From NCBI GenBank assembly GCA_018401435.1, contig JAGYJW010000002.1:62001-126000 (forward strand): a DNA stretch of 64,000 nucleotides, given 5' to 3'. Position numbers and translations under genes: made by a program. The DNA comes from Deltaproteobacteria bacterium (GTDB lineage: Bacteria; Myxococcota_A; UBA796; UBA2385). The notes beneath the pieces were generated by a model. That model did no database searches, was not told the origin of the DNA, and saw only the letters and a program-made list of their open reading frames with translations. Of the stretch, positions 43,709-52,042 are shown piece after piece; the first letter of the stretch is position 1; each line of letters opens with the position of its first letter.

Positions 43709-45276
43709 CCGTTCAGCGCTTTGCCAGCTACTTCTTGCTCAGCACCCTCTTCGCTTGCGGCGGGCACCCCTCGGAACATGGCCACAGCCATGGCGGCGAT
43801 GGCCACGGAGACGGCGACCACGGCGACCACGGCGACCACGGCGACCACGGCGACGCGGAGGGCGAGTCCATCGCCGTCACGCGATGGACCGAAGGCCACG
43901 AGCTCTTCGTTGAGTTGGACGCGCCCGTGGCCGGCAAGCCCTTTGCCTACCACGCCCATGTCACGCGATTGGTCGACAACCACGCCGCAGACTCGGGGAC
44001 CCTGGACATCCGCTTCGAAGAGGAGGGCGGCGCCGCGGTCCTGTCGCACACCGACGAAGCGGTGGCCCGCGCCGGCATCTTCGCGGCGACCGCGCCCGCG
44101 CCGACAAAGCCGGGCAGCTACCGCCTGCGCTTCCGCTACACCGACGGGGAGGAGCAGGCCGAGTGGGACGCGGGCCTGGTGCAGGTGGGCCAGGGCGCGG
44201 GAATCGCCCATCCTGCCGAAGACGAGGGCGAGATCGCCTTTCTCAAGGAGTCGCAGTGGCAGGTGCCCTTTGGGGTGGCGGTCGCGACCGAGCGCCCCCT
44301 GGCCGAGCAGCTGCGGGCGGCCGGCGTCGTTCGCTCCGCACCCGGAAACACCGCCGTGGTGGCCGCTCCGGTCGAGGGGATGCTGGCGTGGTCCGACGCG
44401 CTGCCAGTGGTCGGCCGCACGGTGACGCGGGGCGAGCGCCTGGCCACGCTGGTGCCGGCCGGCGCGGCCCAACATTGGGCCAACCTCCAGAGCGACCTGG
44501 CCACGGCGCGAATCGACCGGGAGCTGGCCGAGGCCACCGTCCGACGCCTGGAGGGGCTGCAGCCGGGAAGCCTGGTCCCGACCCGCCGCTCCGATGAAGC
44601 CCGCGCCGACCTCGCGCGGGCAGCCGAGCAGCTGCTCGCGGCGGAGCGCCGCCTGGGCGCGCTCACCAGCGGCAACACGGGCGCGGTGGCGATCCGCGCG
44701 CCGGCGGACGGCGTCATCGTCCAGGTCGGGGCCGGGCACGGCCAGGCGGTCGGCGCGGGCACCCCCCTGGTCAGCGTGAGCCCCGACGGCGCGGTCCTCA
44801 TCGAGGGGCGCGTGCACGCCCGCGCCGCGGGCGACCTGACGCCCGTGGCCAGCCTCTCGGCGATGCGGGGCGACTGGCAGGCCCCCCTCGACCTGCTCGC
44901 TGCCGGCGCGACCGTGCTCAACCAGCGCCTGGTCTATGATGCAGAGACGCTGTCCGCGCCGCTTCATGTCTTGGCTCCGCCGGGGACCGGGCTCATGCCC
45001 GGCGACCTGGTCGAGCTGGAGATCGGCATCGGCGCCGCGACCCCAAGGCTGGCCGTACCGCGCGGAGCCATCGTCGAGATCAACGGGCAGGACGTCATCT
45101 TCGTGCAGAAGACCGGCGAGTCCTTCGCCCGCCGCCGGGTGTTGCTGGGCAGCGCGGACGCCACCCACGTCGAGATCCAATCCGGGCTGGCCCCCGGCGA
45201 GGTGGTCGTGGTGCAGGGCGGCTTCGATGTGCACGTCGCGTCGCTCTCCGGCGCCCTCGAATCCCACCGCCACTGA
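43705..45276 (+). CDS. CzcB-like RND periplasmic adaptor with His-rich N terminus
   Basis: This 523-residue protein is a lipoprotein-type adaptor (lipobox LFAC). Directly after the Cys comes a His/Asp/Gly-rich segment (HGHSHGGDGHGDGDHGDHGD), about 12 His in 40 residues, that should bind Zn, Ni, Co or Cu. A beta domain of about 110 residues follows, then the adaptor core: FGVAVATERPLAEQLRAAG, a coiled-coil hairpin with LATARIDRELAEATVRRLEG, and the barrel regions ending in VEIQSGLAPGEVVVVQGGFD. It would link pump and outer-membrane channel and may deliver metal to the pump. Four exact 9-base repeats code the GDH tract. It overlaps the previous gene by ATGA. Confidence 0.88.
   Translation: MTVQRFASYFLLSTLFACGGHPSEHGHSHGGDGHGDGDHGDHGDHGDHGDAEGESIAVTRWTEGHELFVELDAPVAGKPFAYHAHVTRLVDNHAADSGTLDIRFEEEGGAAVLSHTDEAVARAGIFAATAPAPTKPGSYRLRFRYTDGEEQAEWDAGLVQVGQGAGIAHPAEDEGEIAFLKESQWQVPFGVAVATERPLAEQLRAAGVVRSAPGNTAVVAAPVEGMLAWSDALPVVGRTVTRGERLATLVPAGAAQHWANLQSDLATARIDRELAEATVRRLEGLQPGSLVPTRRSDEARADLARAAEQLLAAERRLGALTSGNTGAVAIRAPADGVIVQVGAGHGQAVGAGTPLVSVSPDGAVLIEGRVHARAAGDLTPVASLSAMRGDWQAPLDLLAAGATVLNQRLVYDAETLSAPLHVLAPPGTGLMPGDLVELEIGIGAATPRLAVPRGAIVEINGQDVIFVQKTGESFARRRVLLGSADATHVEIQSGLAPGEVVVVQGGFDVHVASLSGALESHRH
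43813..43848. repeat. Four tandem 9-bp repeats coding GDH
   Basis: ggcgaccac is repeated four times without change, coding four Gly-Asp-His units in the metal-binding N terminus of the adaptor. Such exact repeats can expand or contract by slippage and change metal capacity. Confidence 0.9.
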
Positions 45277-45285
45277 GGTCCGCCC

Positions 45286-48200
45286 ATGTGGAACGCGCTC
45301 ATTCGCTGGTCGCTGTCCAACCGGGCGGCCGTGCTCGGGCTGGCCGCCCTGCTGCTGCTCTGGGGGAGTTGGACCGCCTCGCAGCTGCCCGTCGACGTCC
45401 TGCCCGACGTCAACGCCCCCACGGTCACCGTCCTGACCGAGACCCATGGCATGGCCCCCGACGAGGTGGAGACCCTGGTCACCATCCCGCTGGAGACCGC
45501 GCTGAATGGCGCCCCGGGCCTGCGCCGGCTGCGCTCCTCCTCGGGCATCGGCATCAGCGTCGTCTGGGCCGAATTCGAGTGGGACACCGATCCCTACCGG
45601 GCCCGCCAGGTGGTCACCGAGCGGCTGCAGGTGGCAAGGGGTGTGCTGCCCGCCGACATCCCCGCCCCCGTGCTGGGCCCCATGTCCAGCATCATGGGGG
45701 AGATCCTCTTTCTTGGCCTGTCCGGTGAGGAGGGCGCCGACCCGATGGATGTGCGGGATTTTGCAGAGTGGGAGCTTCGGCGCCGGCTGCTGGGCATCCC
45801 GGGGGTCGCCCAGGTCACCCCGATCGGCGGGGAGCTGCGCCAGGTGCAGGTCGTCGTCGATCCTGCCGCCCTGGAGGCCACGCGCATCGGGCACCGGCAG
45901 GTCCTGGATGCGTTGTCAGGCGCAAACGAGAACGCCCCCGGCGGCTTCATCGAGAGCGGCCACAGCGAGTACCTGGTCCGGGGCATCGGTCGCGCCGACA
46001 GCCTCGAGGAGCTCGCCCAGGTGGTCGTGGGCCGGGTCGGCGGCGTGCCCGTGCTGCTGGGCCAGGTGGCGCAGGTCCAGGTCGGCCCCGCGCTGTCGCG
46101 GGGCACCGCGGCCGTGGACGCCCTGCCCGCCGTGGTGCTCGCCGTGCAGAAGCAGCCCGAGGCCAACACCCTCGACCTGACCCGACAGATCGATCTTGCA
46201 TTGGATGATGTGGAGCGCGCCCTGCCCGAGGGCATGACGCTGCACCGCGCGGGCTTTCGCCAGGCGCGCTTCATCGACACGGCCATCGGCAATGTGCAGC
46301 AGCACCTCTGGGAGAGCGCGGTCCTCGTGATCCTGCTGTTGACTGCCTTTCTGGCCAACTGGCGCACCACCTTCATCTCGCTGACGGCCCTGCCCCTGTC
46401 CCTGCTGGCCGGCGTGTTGACGCTGTCTGCGCTGGGGGCGGGCTTCAACACCATGACGCTGGGTGGCCTGGCCATCGCCATCGGCGCCCTGGTGGACGAC
46501 GCGATCATCGACGTGGAGAATGTCTACCGGCGCCTGCGGCTTCGCGCTGGATTGCCCGAAGCCGAGCGACCGCCCCTGCTGGAGACCGTCTACCAGGCAT
46601 CCACCGAGATCCGCGGTTCGATCGTCTATGCAACCGCCATCATCGTGGCCGTCTTCCTGCCCCTCTTCTTCTTTTCCGGCCTGGAGGGGCGGCTGCTCGC
46701 GCCCCTGGGGACGGCCTATGTCGCGTCGCTGGTGGCCTCGCTCCTCGTCGCGGTGACCGTGACGCCGGTCCTGTGCAGCCTGCTGCTGGCCCGGGTGCCG
46801 CCGCCGGAGGCCGAGCGGGAGCCCTTCGTCGTGCGCGGCCTGAAGGGCCTCTACCAGCCCGCCCTGGCCGCCGCCCTGGCCCACCCGCGGCTGGTGCTGC
46901 TGGGCTCCTTTCTGGGCGTCGCGGTGGCGGGCCTGGGCCTGGCCTCCTTTGGCCGCTCCTTCTTGCCGGCCTTCAACGAGGGGGCCTTCACCCTGGCCGC
47001 CGCGACGGCGCCCGGCACGCCGCTATCGGACTCCGACGCCATGGTGCATCGCCTGGAGGAGCGCGTGGTGGCCCTCGATCTCGTCGAGACCGTGGTGCGC
47101 CGGACGGGCCGGGCCGAGCGGGACGAGCACGCCCAGGACGTGCAGTTCAGCGAGCTGGAGGTCACGGTGAGGGAGGGCGTGGACGCCGAAGAGGCCGCCG
47201 CGGCCCTGCGCGAGGCCGCCCGCGTGCCCGGCCTGGTGGTGAGCGTGGGCCAACCCATCGGCCACCGCATCGAGCACATGCTCTCGGGCGTCAAGACCGC
47301 GCTGGCCATCAAGGTCTTCGGCGATGACCTGGGCGAGCTGCGCCGGGCCGCGAAGGCGGTCGAAGGCGCCATCTCCGGCGTGCCCGGGCTGGTGGACCTC
47401 TCTGTCGAGCAGCAGACCGAGGTGCCCCAGATCCAGGTGCGGCCGCGTTACGGCGCCCTCGCCCTGCTGGGGCTGACCCCGGGCGAGCTGGCCGAGTGGG
47501 TGGAGACCGCCATGATGGGTCAGCCGGTGGGCCAGTGGTGGCAGGGCGGGCGCTCCATCGAGCTGGTGGTGCGCTATCCCGAGCGGTACCGGGCCGATCT
47601 TGCGGCGCTGGCCGACGCTCCCATCGACGCCGACGGCGAGCGCTTCACCGCCTTGTCCCAGGTCGCCCAGCTGGACCGGACCCTCGGCCCCAACCTCATC
47701 CAACGCGAGAACGCAAAGCGTCGCATCGTGGTCATGGCCAATGTAGAGGGCCGCGACATCAAGGGCGTGGTGGACGACATCCGCGCAGCCCTGCCCGATC
47801 TGCCCGATGGGGTCTATGTCGATATCGGCGGGCAGGCCGCGAGCGAGGAGAAGGCGACCCGCACCATCGCGGGCCTGACCGGGGTCGCCATCGTCTTGAT
47901 GGGGGGCCTGCTGTGGGCCGCGCTGCGATCCGGGCGCGACGCGGTGCTGGTGATGGTGAACCTGCCCCTGTCGCTGATCGGCGGCGTGCTGGTGGTGGCG
48001 GCGGGCGGCGGCGTGCTGTCGGTGGCATCCCTGGTGGGCTTCATCACCCTCTTTGGCATCGCGACCCGAAACGGCATCCTGATGGTGACGCACTACCACC
48101 ACCTGGTGGCCGAGGAGGGCGCCACCCTGGCCGAGGCGGTGCTGCGGGGGAGCGAGGAGCGCCTGGTGCCCGTGCTGATGACGGCCTTCGGCACGGCCCT

Positions 48201-48399
48201 TGCGTTGGCTCCCATCGCGCTCGCGGCGGGGCAGCCCGGAAACGAGATACAGGCGCCCATGGCCGCCGTCATCCTGGGCGGGCTGGCCTCCTCGACCCTG
48301 CTGGTGCTGGTGGTGCTGCCCGTGCTCTATCTGCGCTTTGGTCGGCCCCCCGTCTCTGCAGAGCCCGCTGATGCCGAAGGCTGGGGCCATGGAGGCTGA
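45286..48399 (+). CDS. CzcA/CusA-type heavy-metal RND efflux pump
   Basis: The 1037-residue protein is a complete HME-type RND transporter with twelve helices. It begins LIRWSLSNRAAVLGLAALLL and shows the first periplasmic motifs LPDVNAPTVTVLTETHGM, EVETLVTIPLETALNGAPG and LRRLRSSSGIGISVVWAEF. The fourth helix carries IAIGALVDDAIIDVENVYRR with the proton-relay acids. The C-terminal half has AGLGLASFGRSFLPAFNEGA, FGDDLGELRRAAKAVEGAI and FITLFGIATRNGILMVTHYH. The fourth-helix motif differs from classical CzcA and CusA, so the metal cannot be fixed from it. It exports metal ions through the outer membrane together with the two preceding gene products. Confidence 0.92.
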   Translation: MWNALIRWSLSNRAAVLGLAALLLLWGSWTASQLPVDVLPDVNAPTVTVLTETHGMAPDEVETLVTIPLETALNGAPGLRRLRSSSGIGISVVWAEFEWDTDPYRARQVVTERLQVARGVLPADIPAPVLGPMSSIMGEILFLGLSGEEGADPMDVRDFAEWELRRRLLGIPGVAQVTPIGGELRQVQVVVDPAALEATRIGHRQVLDALSGANENAPGGFIESGHSEYLVRGIGRADSLEELAQVVVGRVGGVPVLLGQVAQVQVGPALSRGTAAVDALPAVVLAVQKQPEANTLDLTRQIDLALDDVERALPEGMTLHRAGFRQARFIDTAIGNVQQHLWESAVLVILLLTAFLANWRTTFISLTALPLSLLAGVLTLSALGAGFNTMTLGGLAIAIGALVDDAIIDVENVYRRLRLRAGLPEAERPPLLETVYQASTEIRGSIVYATAIIVAVFLPLFFFSGLEGRLLAPLGTAYVASLVASLLVAVTVTPVLCSLLLARVPPPEAEREPFVVRGLKGLYQPALAAALAHPRLVLLGSFLGVAVAGLGLASFGRSFLPAFNEGAFTLAAATAPGTPLSDSDAMVHRLEERVVALDLVETVVRRTGRAERDEHAQDVQFSELEVTVREGVDAEEAAAALREAARVPGLVVSVGQPIGHRIEHMLSGVKTALAIKVFGDDLGELRRAAKAVEGAISGVPGLVDLSVEQQTEVPQIQVRPRYGALALLGLTPGELAEWVETAMMGQPVGQWWQGGRSIELVVRYPERYRADLAALADAPIDADGERFTALSQVAQLDRTLGPNLIQRENAKRRIVVMANVEGRDIKGVVDDIRAALPDLPDGVYVDIGGQAASEEKATRTIAGLTGVAIVLMGGLLWAALRSGRDAVLVMVNLPLSLIGGVLVVAAGGGVLSVASLVGFITLFGIATRNGILMVTHYHHLVAEEGATLAEAVLRGSEERLVPVLMTAFGTALALAPIALAAGQPGNEIQAPMAAVILGGLASSTLLVLVVLPVLYLRFGRPPVSAEPADAEGWGHGG

Positions 48400-49453
48400 G
48401 GGCGCCCCGGGGACCCGCCGAACCGGGGCGCCCATCGCCCGCTGCCTGCTCGCTGCCGCCCTCTTTGGCGCGTCCACGCCGGCATCCAAGCTGCTCCTCG
48501 ACGACCGGATGGGCCCGCTCACCCTGGCCGGCCTGCTCTATCTGGGGGCAGGCGTCGCGACGGCGCCCTTTGCGGCGGGGGGCGGATCGGCCCAGCGCCG
48601 CAGGGACCCCGCCAACCTCAGGCGCCTGGCGGGTGCGGTGCTCTTTGGCGGCGTGCTGGGGCCCGTCGCCTTGCTGTGGGGCCTGCGCGCGGCCCCCGCA
48701 GCCAACGTATCTCTCTGGTTGAACCTGGAGACCACCGCGACAGCGCTGCTGGCCTGGGCCTTCTTCAAGGAGAACCTGGGACCGCGGGGCTGGGTGGCCA
48801 ACGGCCTGGTGGTGGCCGCGGGGCTGCTGTTGGCGGCACCCCAGGACTTCGGCCTGGCGCCCAGCGCCCTGCTGGTCGCATTCGCCTGCTTGTGTTGGGG
48901 ACTCGACAACAACCTGACCGCGGTGATTGATGGCTACACGCCGGCCCAGACCACCCTGGCCAAGGGCCTGGTGGCCGGCACGGTCAACCTGGGCCTGGGG
49001 CTCTCTATGGAGCCGGGCACGCCGGCCCCTCTCGACATCGCCGCCGCATTGGGCGTGGGCGCCCTCGCCTATGGCGCATCCATCGTGCTCTACATCCAGG
49101 GGGCCCAACAGCTGGGCGCGACGCGCTCCCAGATGATCTTTGCGACCGCCCCCTTTCTGGGCACCGGGCTGGCCTGGCTGGTGCTGGGTGAGCCCGTGCT
49201 GGGGGTCCAGCTGGGCGCGGCTGCGCTGCTGGTGGGGGCCCTCGGCCTGGTGCTGTCGGGGCGCCACAGCCACGCCCACCGCCACGAGCCCCTGCAGCAC
49301 ACCCACGGCCACCGCCACGACGACGACCACCACGACCACAGCCACCCCGGCCAGGCACCCGAGGTCTGGCACACCCACGAGCACGCGCACGAGGCGCTGG
49401 TACACGAGCACCCCCATGTGCCCGATCTGCACCACCGGCACCGGCACGGCTGA
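48389..49453 (+). CDS. EamA/DMT transporter with His-rich C-terminal tail
   Basis: This 354-residue protein has ten membrane helices in two EamA repeats (LFGASTPASKLLLDDRMGPL at the start, LLWGLRAAPAANVSLWLNLE and GLAWLVLGEPVLGVQLGAAA in the second). The last 85 residues are a His-rich tail (HSHAHRHEPLQHTHGHRHDD and more), about 30 His. EamA proteins export metabolites; in this operon it is likely to carry a metal, a metal chelate or a metabolite induced by metal stress. Its start overlaps the pump stop by 11 bases, and it closes the operon. Confidence 0.85.
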   Translation: MEAEGAPGTRRTGAPIARCLLAAALFGASTPASKLLLDDRMGPLTLAGLLYLGAGVATAPFAAGGGSAQRRRDPANLRRLAGAVLFGGVLGPVALLWGLRAAPAANVSLWLNLETTATALLAWAFFKENLGPRGWVANGLVVAAGLLLAAPQDFGLAPSALLVAFACLCWGLDNNLTAVIDGYTPAQTTLAKGLVAGTVNLGLGLSMEPGTPAPLDIAAALGVGALAYGASIVLYIQGAQQLGATRSQMIFATAPFLGTGLAWLVLGEPVLGVQLGAAALLVGALGLVLSGRHSHAHRHEPLQHTHGHRHDDDHHDHSHPGQAPEVWHTHEHAHEALVHEHPHVPDLHHRHRHG

Positions 49454-49474
49454 GCCCGGGCCGGCGGCGCGCGG

Positions 49475-49972
49475 TCAGCCCGGCCTGACCTGGTGCACGA
49501 CCTCGCCCGAGTCTGCGCGGGTGACCGCGGCGCGCAGGGCCTCGTCCACCCGGCGCAGGTCGTGGACCAGCTGCTCGGCCAGCACCAGCTGAAAGGCGCA
49601 GGCCATGCGGGGGTCGCCGTGGGTGAGGGCCAGCACGGCGGGACGGCTGAGGTGGGACACCCGGCAATCCGAGCCCGCGACCACCGTGGCGGTGCGGTGG
49701 GCGTCGGGGTTGACCAGGCCCAGCACGCCGACGACCTCGCCGGCCTCGATGGTGCGCAGGACCGAGAAGCCGCCCAGGGGGCGCTTCACGCTGACGGTCA
49801 AGGAGCCCTCTCGCAGCACATAGAGCCCCTCGTTGCCCCCCGCGAGATCACCCTCGCGAAAGAGCACCCGGCCCGCGGGCAGGGCGAGGTCCACCATGCT
49901 CGCTGCAAGGGCCGCGCGCATGGGCGCGGACATCTTGGCGAAAATGGCCACATTGTCGAGATTCTCAGCCAT
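49475..49972 (-). CDS. Cyclic-nucleotide-binding domain protein
   Basis: The 165-residue protein is a single CNB domain (LDNVAIFAKMSAPMRAALAA, VLFREGDLAGGNEGLYVLRE, GGFSVLRTIEAGEVVGVLGL with the phosphate-binding region, TATVVAGSDCRVSHLSRPAV) followed by a helical tail. There is no DNA-binding helix-turn-helix, so it is a small regulatory or sensor subunit. It overlaps the preceding, similar CNB gene by 8 bases and converges with the EamA gene. Confidence 0.83.
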   Translation of the reverse strand: MAENLDNVAIFAKMSAPMRAALAASMVDLALPAGRVLFREGDLAGGNEGLYVLREGSLTVSVKRPLGGFSVLRTIEAGEVVGVLGLVNPDAHRTATVVAGSDCRVSHLSRPAVLALTHGDPRMACAFQLVLAEQLVHDLRRVDEALRAAVTRADSGEVVHQVRPG

Positions 49973-50495
49973 CGGAGCGCCCTCCGAAGAGCCGGGCCAG
50001 CAGGGCAGCCAGGGGGCCCACCTCGGCCTTGGGGTGGGTCACCGAGAAGCTGTGGTCCGAAGCCTGTTGCAGCAGGCCGGAGGAGGACTGGTGGATGCGG
50101 TCGGCCACCACCTTGCAGATCACCCGCAGCAGCTCGGCGGCGGCCGCGGGCTGTTCTGCACACAGGCTGTCGAAACGATCGCGCCGCAGGGCGAGCAGCC
50201 GCGAGGGGCCCGCGCTGATCACCGTGGCGGTGGCCCCCTTGCCATCAATGAAGCCGGCCTCGCCGACACAGGTCTCGGGGCCGATGCGACCCAGCTTCAG
50301 CGTGCCTCCCTGCTCCTCCAGCACCACATCCAAGAAGCCCTCCAGTACGAAGTAGAGGACGGAGTGCGGCCAGCCGGCATCCACCAGGCGCTGCCCGTCT
50401 TCCAGGCTGCGGACCTCGGAGCCCGCGATCAACAGGGCGGCGGTGCCAGGGCTGAAGTGGTGGGCCAGGGCCACCTGGGCGGCGGAATCGGTCAC
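49965..50495 (-). CDS. Cyclic-nucleotide-binding domain protein
   Basis: A 176-residue paralogous CNB protein: LIAGSEVRSLEDGQRLVDAG, SVLYFVLEGFLDVVLEEQGG, GRIGPETCVGEAGFIDGKG and ATVISAGPSRLLALRRDRFD, then a C-terminal helical segment. Again no DNA-binding domain. It is the first of the two CNB genes, which are translationally overlapped, and diverges from the MgtC/DUF4010 gene. It could sense cAMP or c-di-GMP, or a simple redox or ionic signal; ligand specificity cannot be read from the sequence alone. Confidence 0.83.
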   Translation of the reverse strand: MTDSAAQVALAHHFSPGTAALLIAGSEVRSLEDGQRLVDAGWPHSVLYFVLEGFLDVVLEEQGGTLKLGRIGPETCVGEAGFIDGKGATATVISAGPSRLLALRRDRFDSLCAEQPAAAAELLRVICKVVADRIHQSSSGLLQQASDHSFSVTHPKAEVGPLAALLARLFGGRSDG

Positions 50496-50571
50496 GGGGC
50501 CTCCAACGCAGGGGACCTTAGCGCACTGGGAGCGGGGAAGGGGAGGGCACGCGCCGGGCTATATTGGGGGG

Positions 50572-51867
50572 ATGGACCCGAGCACCCCAGACCCGTGGCT
50601 GATTCACCTCGCGGGCCTGGGCGTGGCCACCGCGTCGGGCCTGGTGGTGGGCCTGGAGCGCGAGCGCAGCGGCGCCGAAGCGGACCGCCACCCTTTTGCG
50701 GGGGTGCGCACCCTGGCGCTGGCGGGCCTGACCGGCGGCGTGGCCGGCCTGCTGGGATCGGTGTGGGGGGTGGTCCTGCCCCTGGTGGTGGTCGCAGGCA
50801 TCACGGTGGCCATCGTGCTCGCCGGGCGGGCGCAGCCGGTGCAAGGGGGGCACACGGGGGTCACCACCGAGATCTCGGCACTGCTGGTGACCGTGTTGGG
50901 CGTGCTGTCCACCACGCCCCTGCCCGGCGTGCCGCCCGGCGCGCGCCTGGGCCTGGTGGGGGCCGCCGCCCTGGTGGGCATGGGAATGCTGACCCTGCGG
51001 GCGCCCCTGCACAAGCTGGCCCGCACCCTCAGCCCGGATGAGCTGGTGCAGGTGGCCCAGCTCGGCCTGCTGCTGCTGGTGGCGCTGCCGGTGCTGCCCA
51101 ACCGCGACCTGGGGCCGCTTCCTGGCGTCAACCCCTTCGAGATCGGCCTGATGGTCACGCTGATCGCGACCATCAGCTTTGCGGGCTACCTGGCCGTTCG
51201 CTGGTTGGGGCCGGGCCGGGGCCTGGCCTGGTCGGGGCTGCTGGGGGGCCTGGTCTCGTCCACCGCCGTCACCCTGGGCCTGTCCAGCCAGGTGCGAGAG
51301 CGGCCGGAGCTGGCACGGTCGGCCGGCCTGGGCATCATCCTGGCCTGCGCGATCATGCTGCCCCGGCAGCTCCTGGAGCTGGCCGTGGTCTCGCCCACCC
51401 TGCTGCGCCACGCGGCCTTGCCGCTGGGGGTCATGGGCGGCCTGGGGGGCCTGGCCACCCTGCTGGCCCTGCGCCACAGGGGCAACGGGACGCCGCCGGA
51501 GACCGACCGGCTGCAGAACCCGGGCAGCATGCGGGCGGCGCTGCAGTTCGGCGCGCTCTATGTGGTCATTCGGGTGGTGGCCGAGCAGGCCACGGAATGG
51601 CTGGGGCCATCGGGGCTCTACGTCTCGGCCCTGTTGGCCGGCATCGCCGACGTGGACGCGATCACCTTGTCGATCGGACGCCTGGCCGCCGACGGCCTGG
51701 ATCCCACCGTGGCCACCCGCGCGCTGATCCTGGCGACCTGCGTCAATACGGGCGTCAAGGCGGGCCTGGTCTTTGGGGTGGGCGGGCGGCGCCTGGGGCT
51801 CACGGTGTTGGCGGGGCTGGGGCCGATGGTGGCGATTGGGCTGGCCTGGGCGGCGCTGGGGCTCTGA
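50572..51867 (+). CDS. MgtC/SapB-DUF4010 membrane protein
   Basis: The 431-residue protein starts with an MgtC-type region (LIHLAGLGVATASGLVVGLE, RERSGAEADRHPFAGVRTLA, LAGLTGGVAGLLGSVWG) and continues as DUF4010 with several helices (HTGVTTEISALLVTVLGVLS, LSGLLGGLVSSTAVTLGLS type segments, LYVSALLAGIADVDAITLSI). Such fusions are inner-membrane proteins linked with magnesium homeostasis or metal transport, but their transport function is not established. It is divergent from the two CNB genes across a 76-base gap. Confidence 0.83.
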   Translation: MDPSTPDPWLIHLAGLGVATASGLVVGLERERSGAEADRHPFAGVRTLALAGLTGGVAGLLGSVWGVVLPLVVVAGITVAIVLAGRAQPVQGGHTGVTTEISALLVTVLGVLSTTPLPGVPPGARLGLVGAAALVGMGMLTLRAPLHKLARTLSPDELVQVAQLGLLLLVALPVLPNRDLGPLPGVNPFEIGLMVTLIATISFAGYLAVRWLGPGRGLAWSGLLGGLVSSTAVTLGLSSQVRERPELARSAGLGIILACAIMLPRQLLELAVVSPTLLRHAALPLGVMGGLGGLATLLALRHRGNGTPPETDRLQNPGSMRAALQFGALYVVIRVVAEQATEWLGPSGLYVSALLAGIADVDAITLSIGRLAADGLDPTVATRALILATCVNTGVKAGLVFGVGGRRLGLTVLAGLGPMVAIGLAWAALGL

Positions 51868-52042
51868 GCGCGCGGCGGAGCGGCAGGACGACGCCCACCC
51901 AAAGGGGATCGACGCCCTGGCTCGGCGCCCATTCGCCGGCGGCCAGGCGCCGGCCAGCGTCACCCAAGAAAAAGGAGCAGACCGGGCTCATGCCTGGGAG
52001 GTCGCGTGCCGTATTCCGGATCGAACCACCACGGAGTATTCC
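51868..52042. other. Intergenic region before the first subtilase
   Basis: About 175 bases on the plus strand between the MgtC/DUF4010 stop and the subtilase ATG. It is less GC-rich near its right end (gtattccatg) and probably carries the subtilase promoter; I see no clear operator. Confidence 0.4.
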
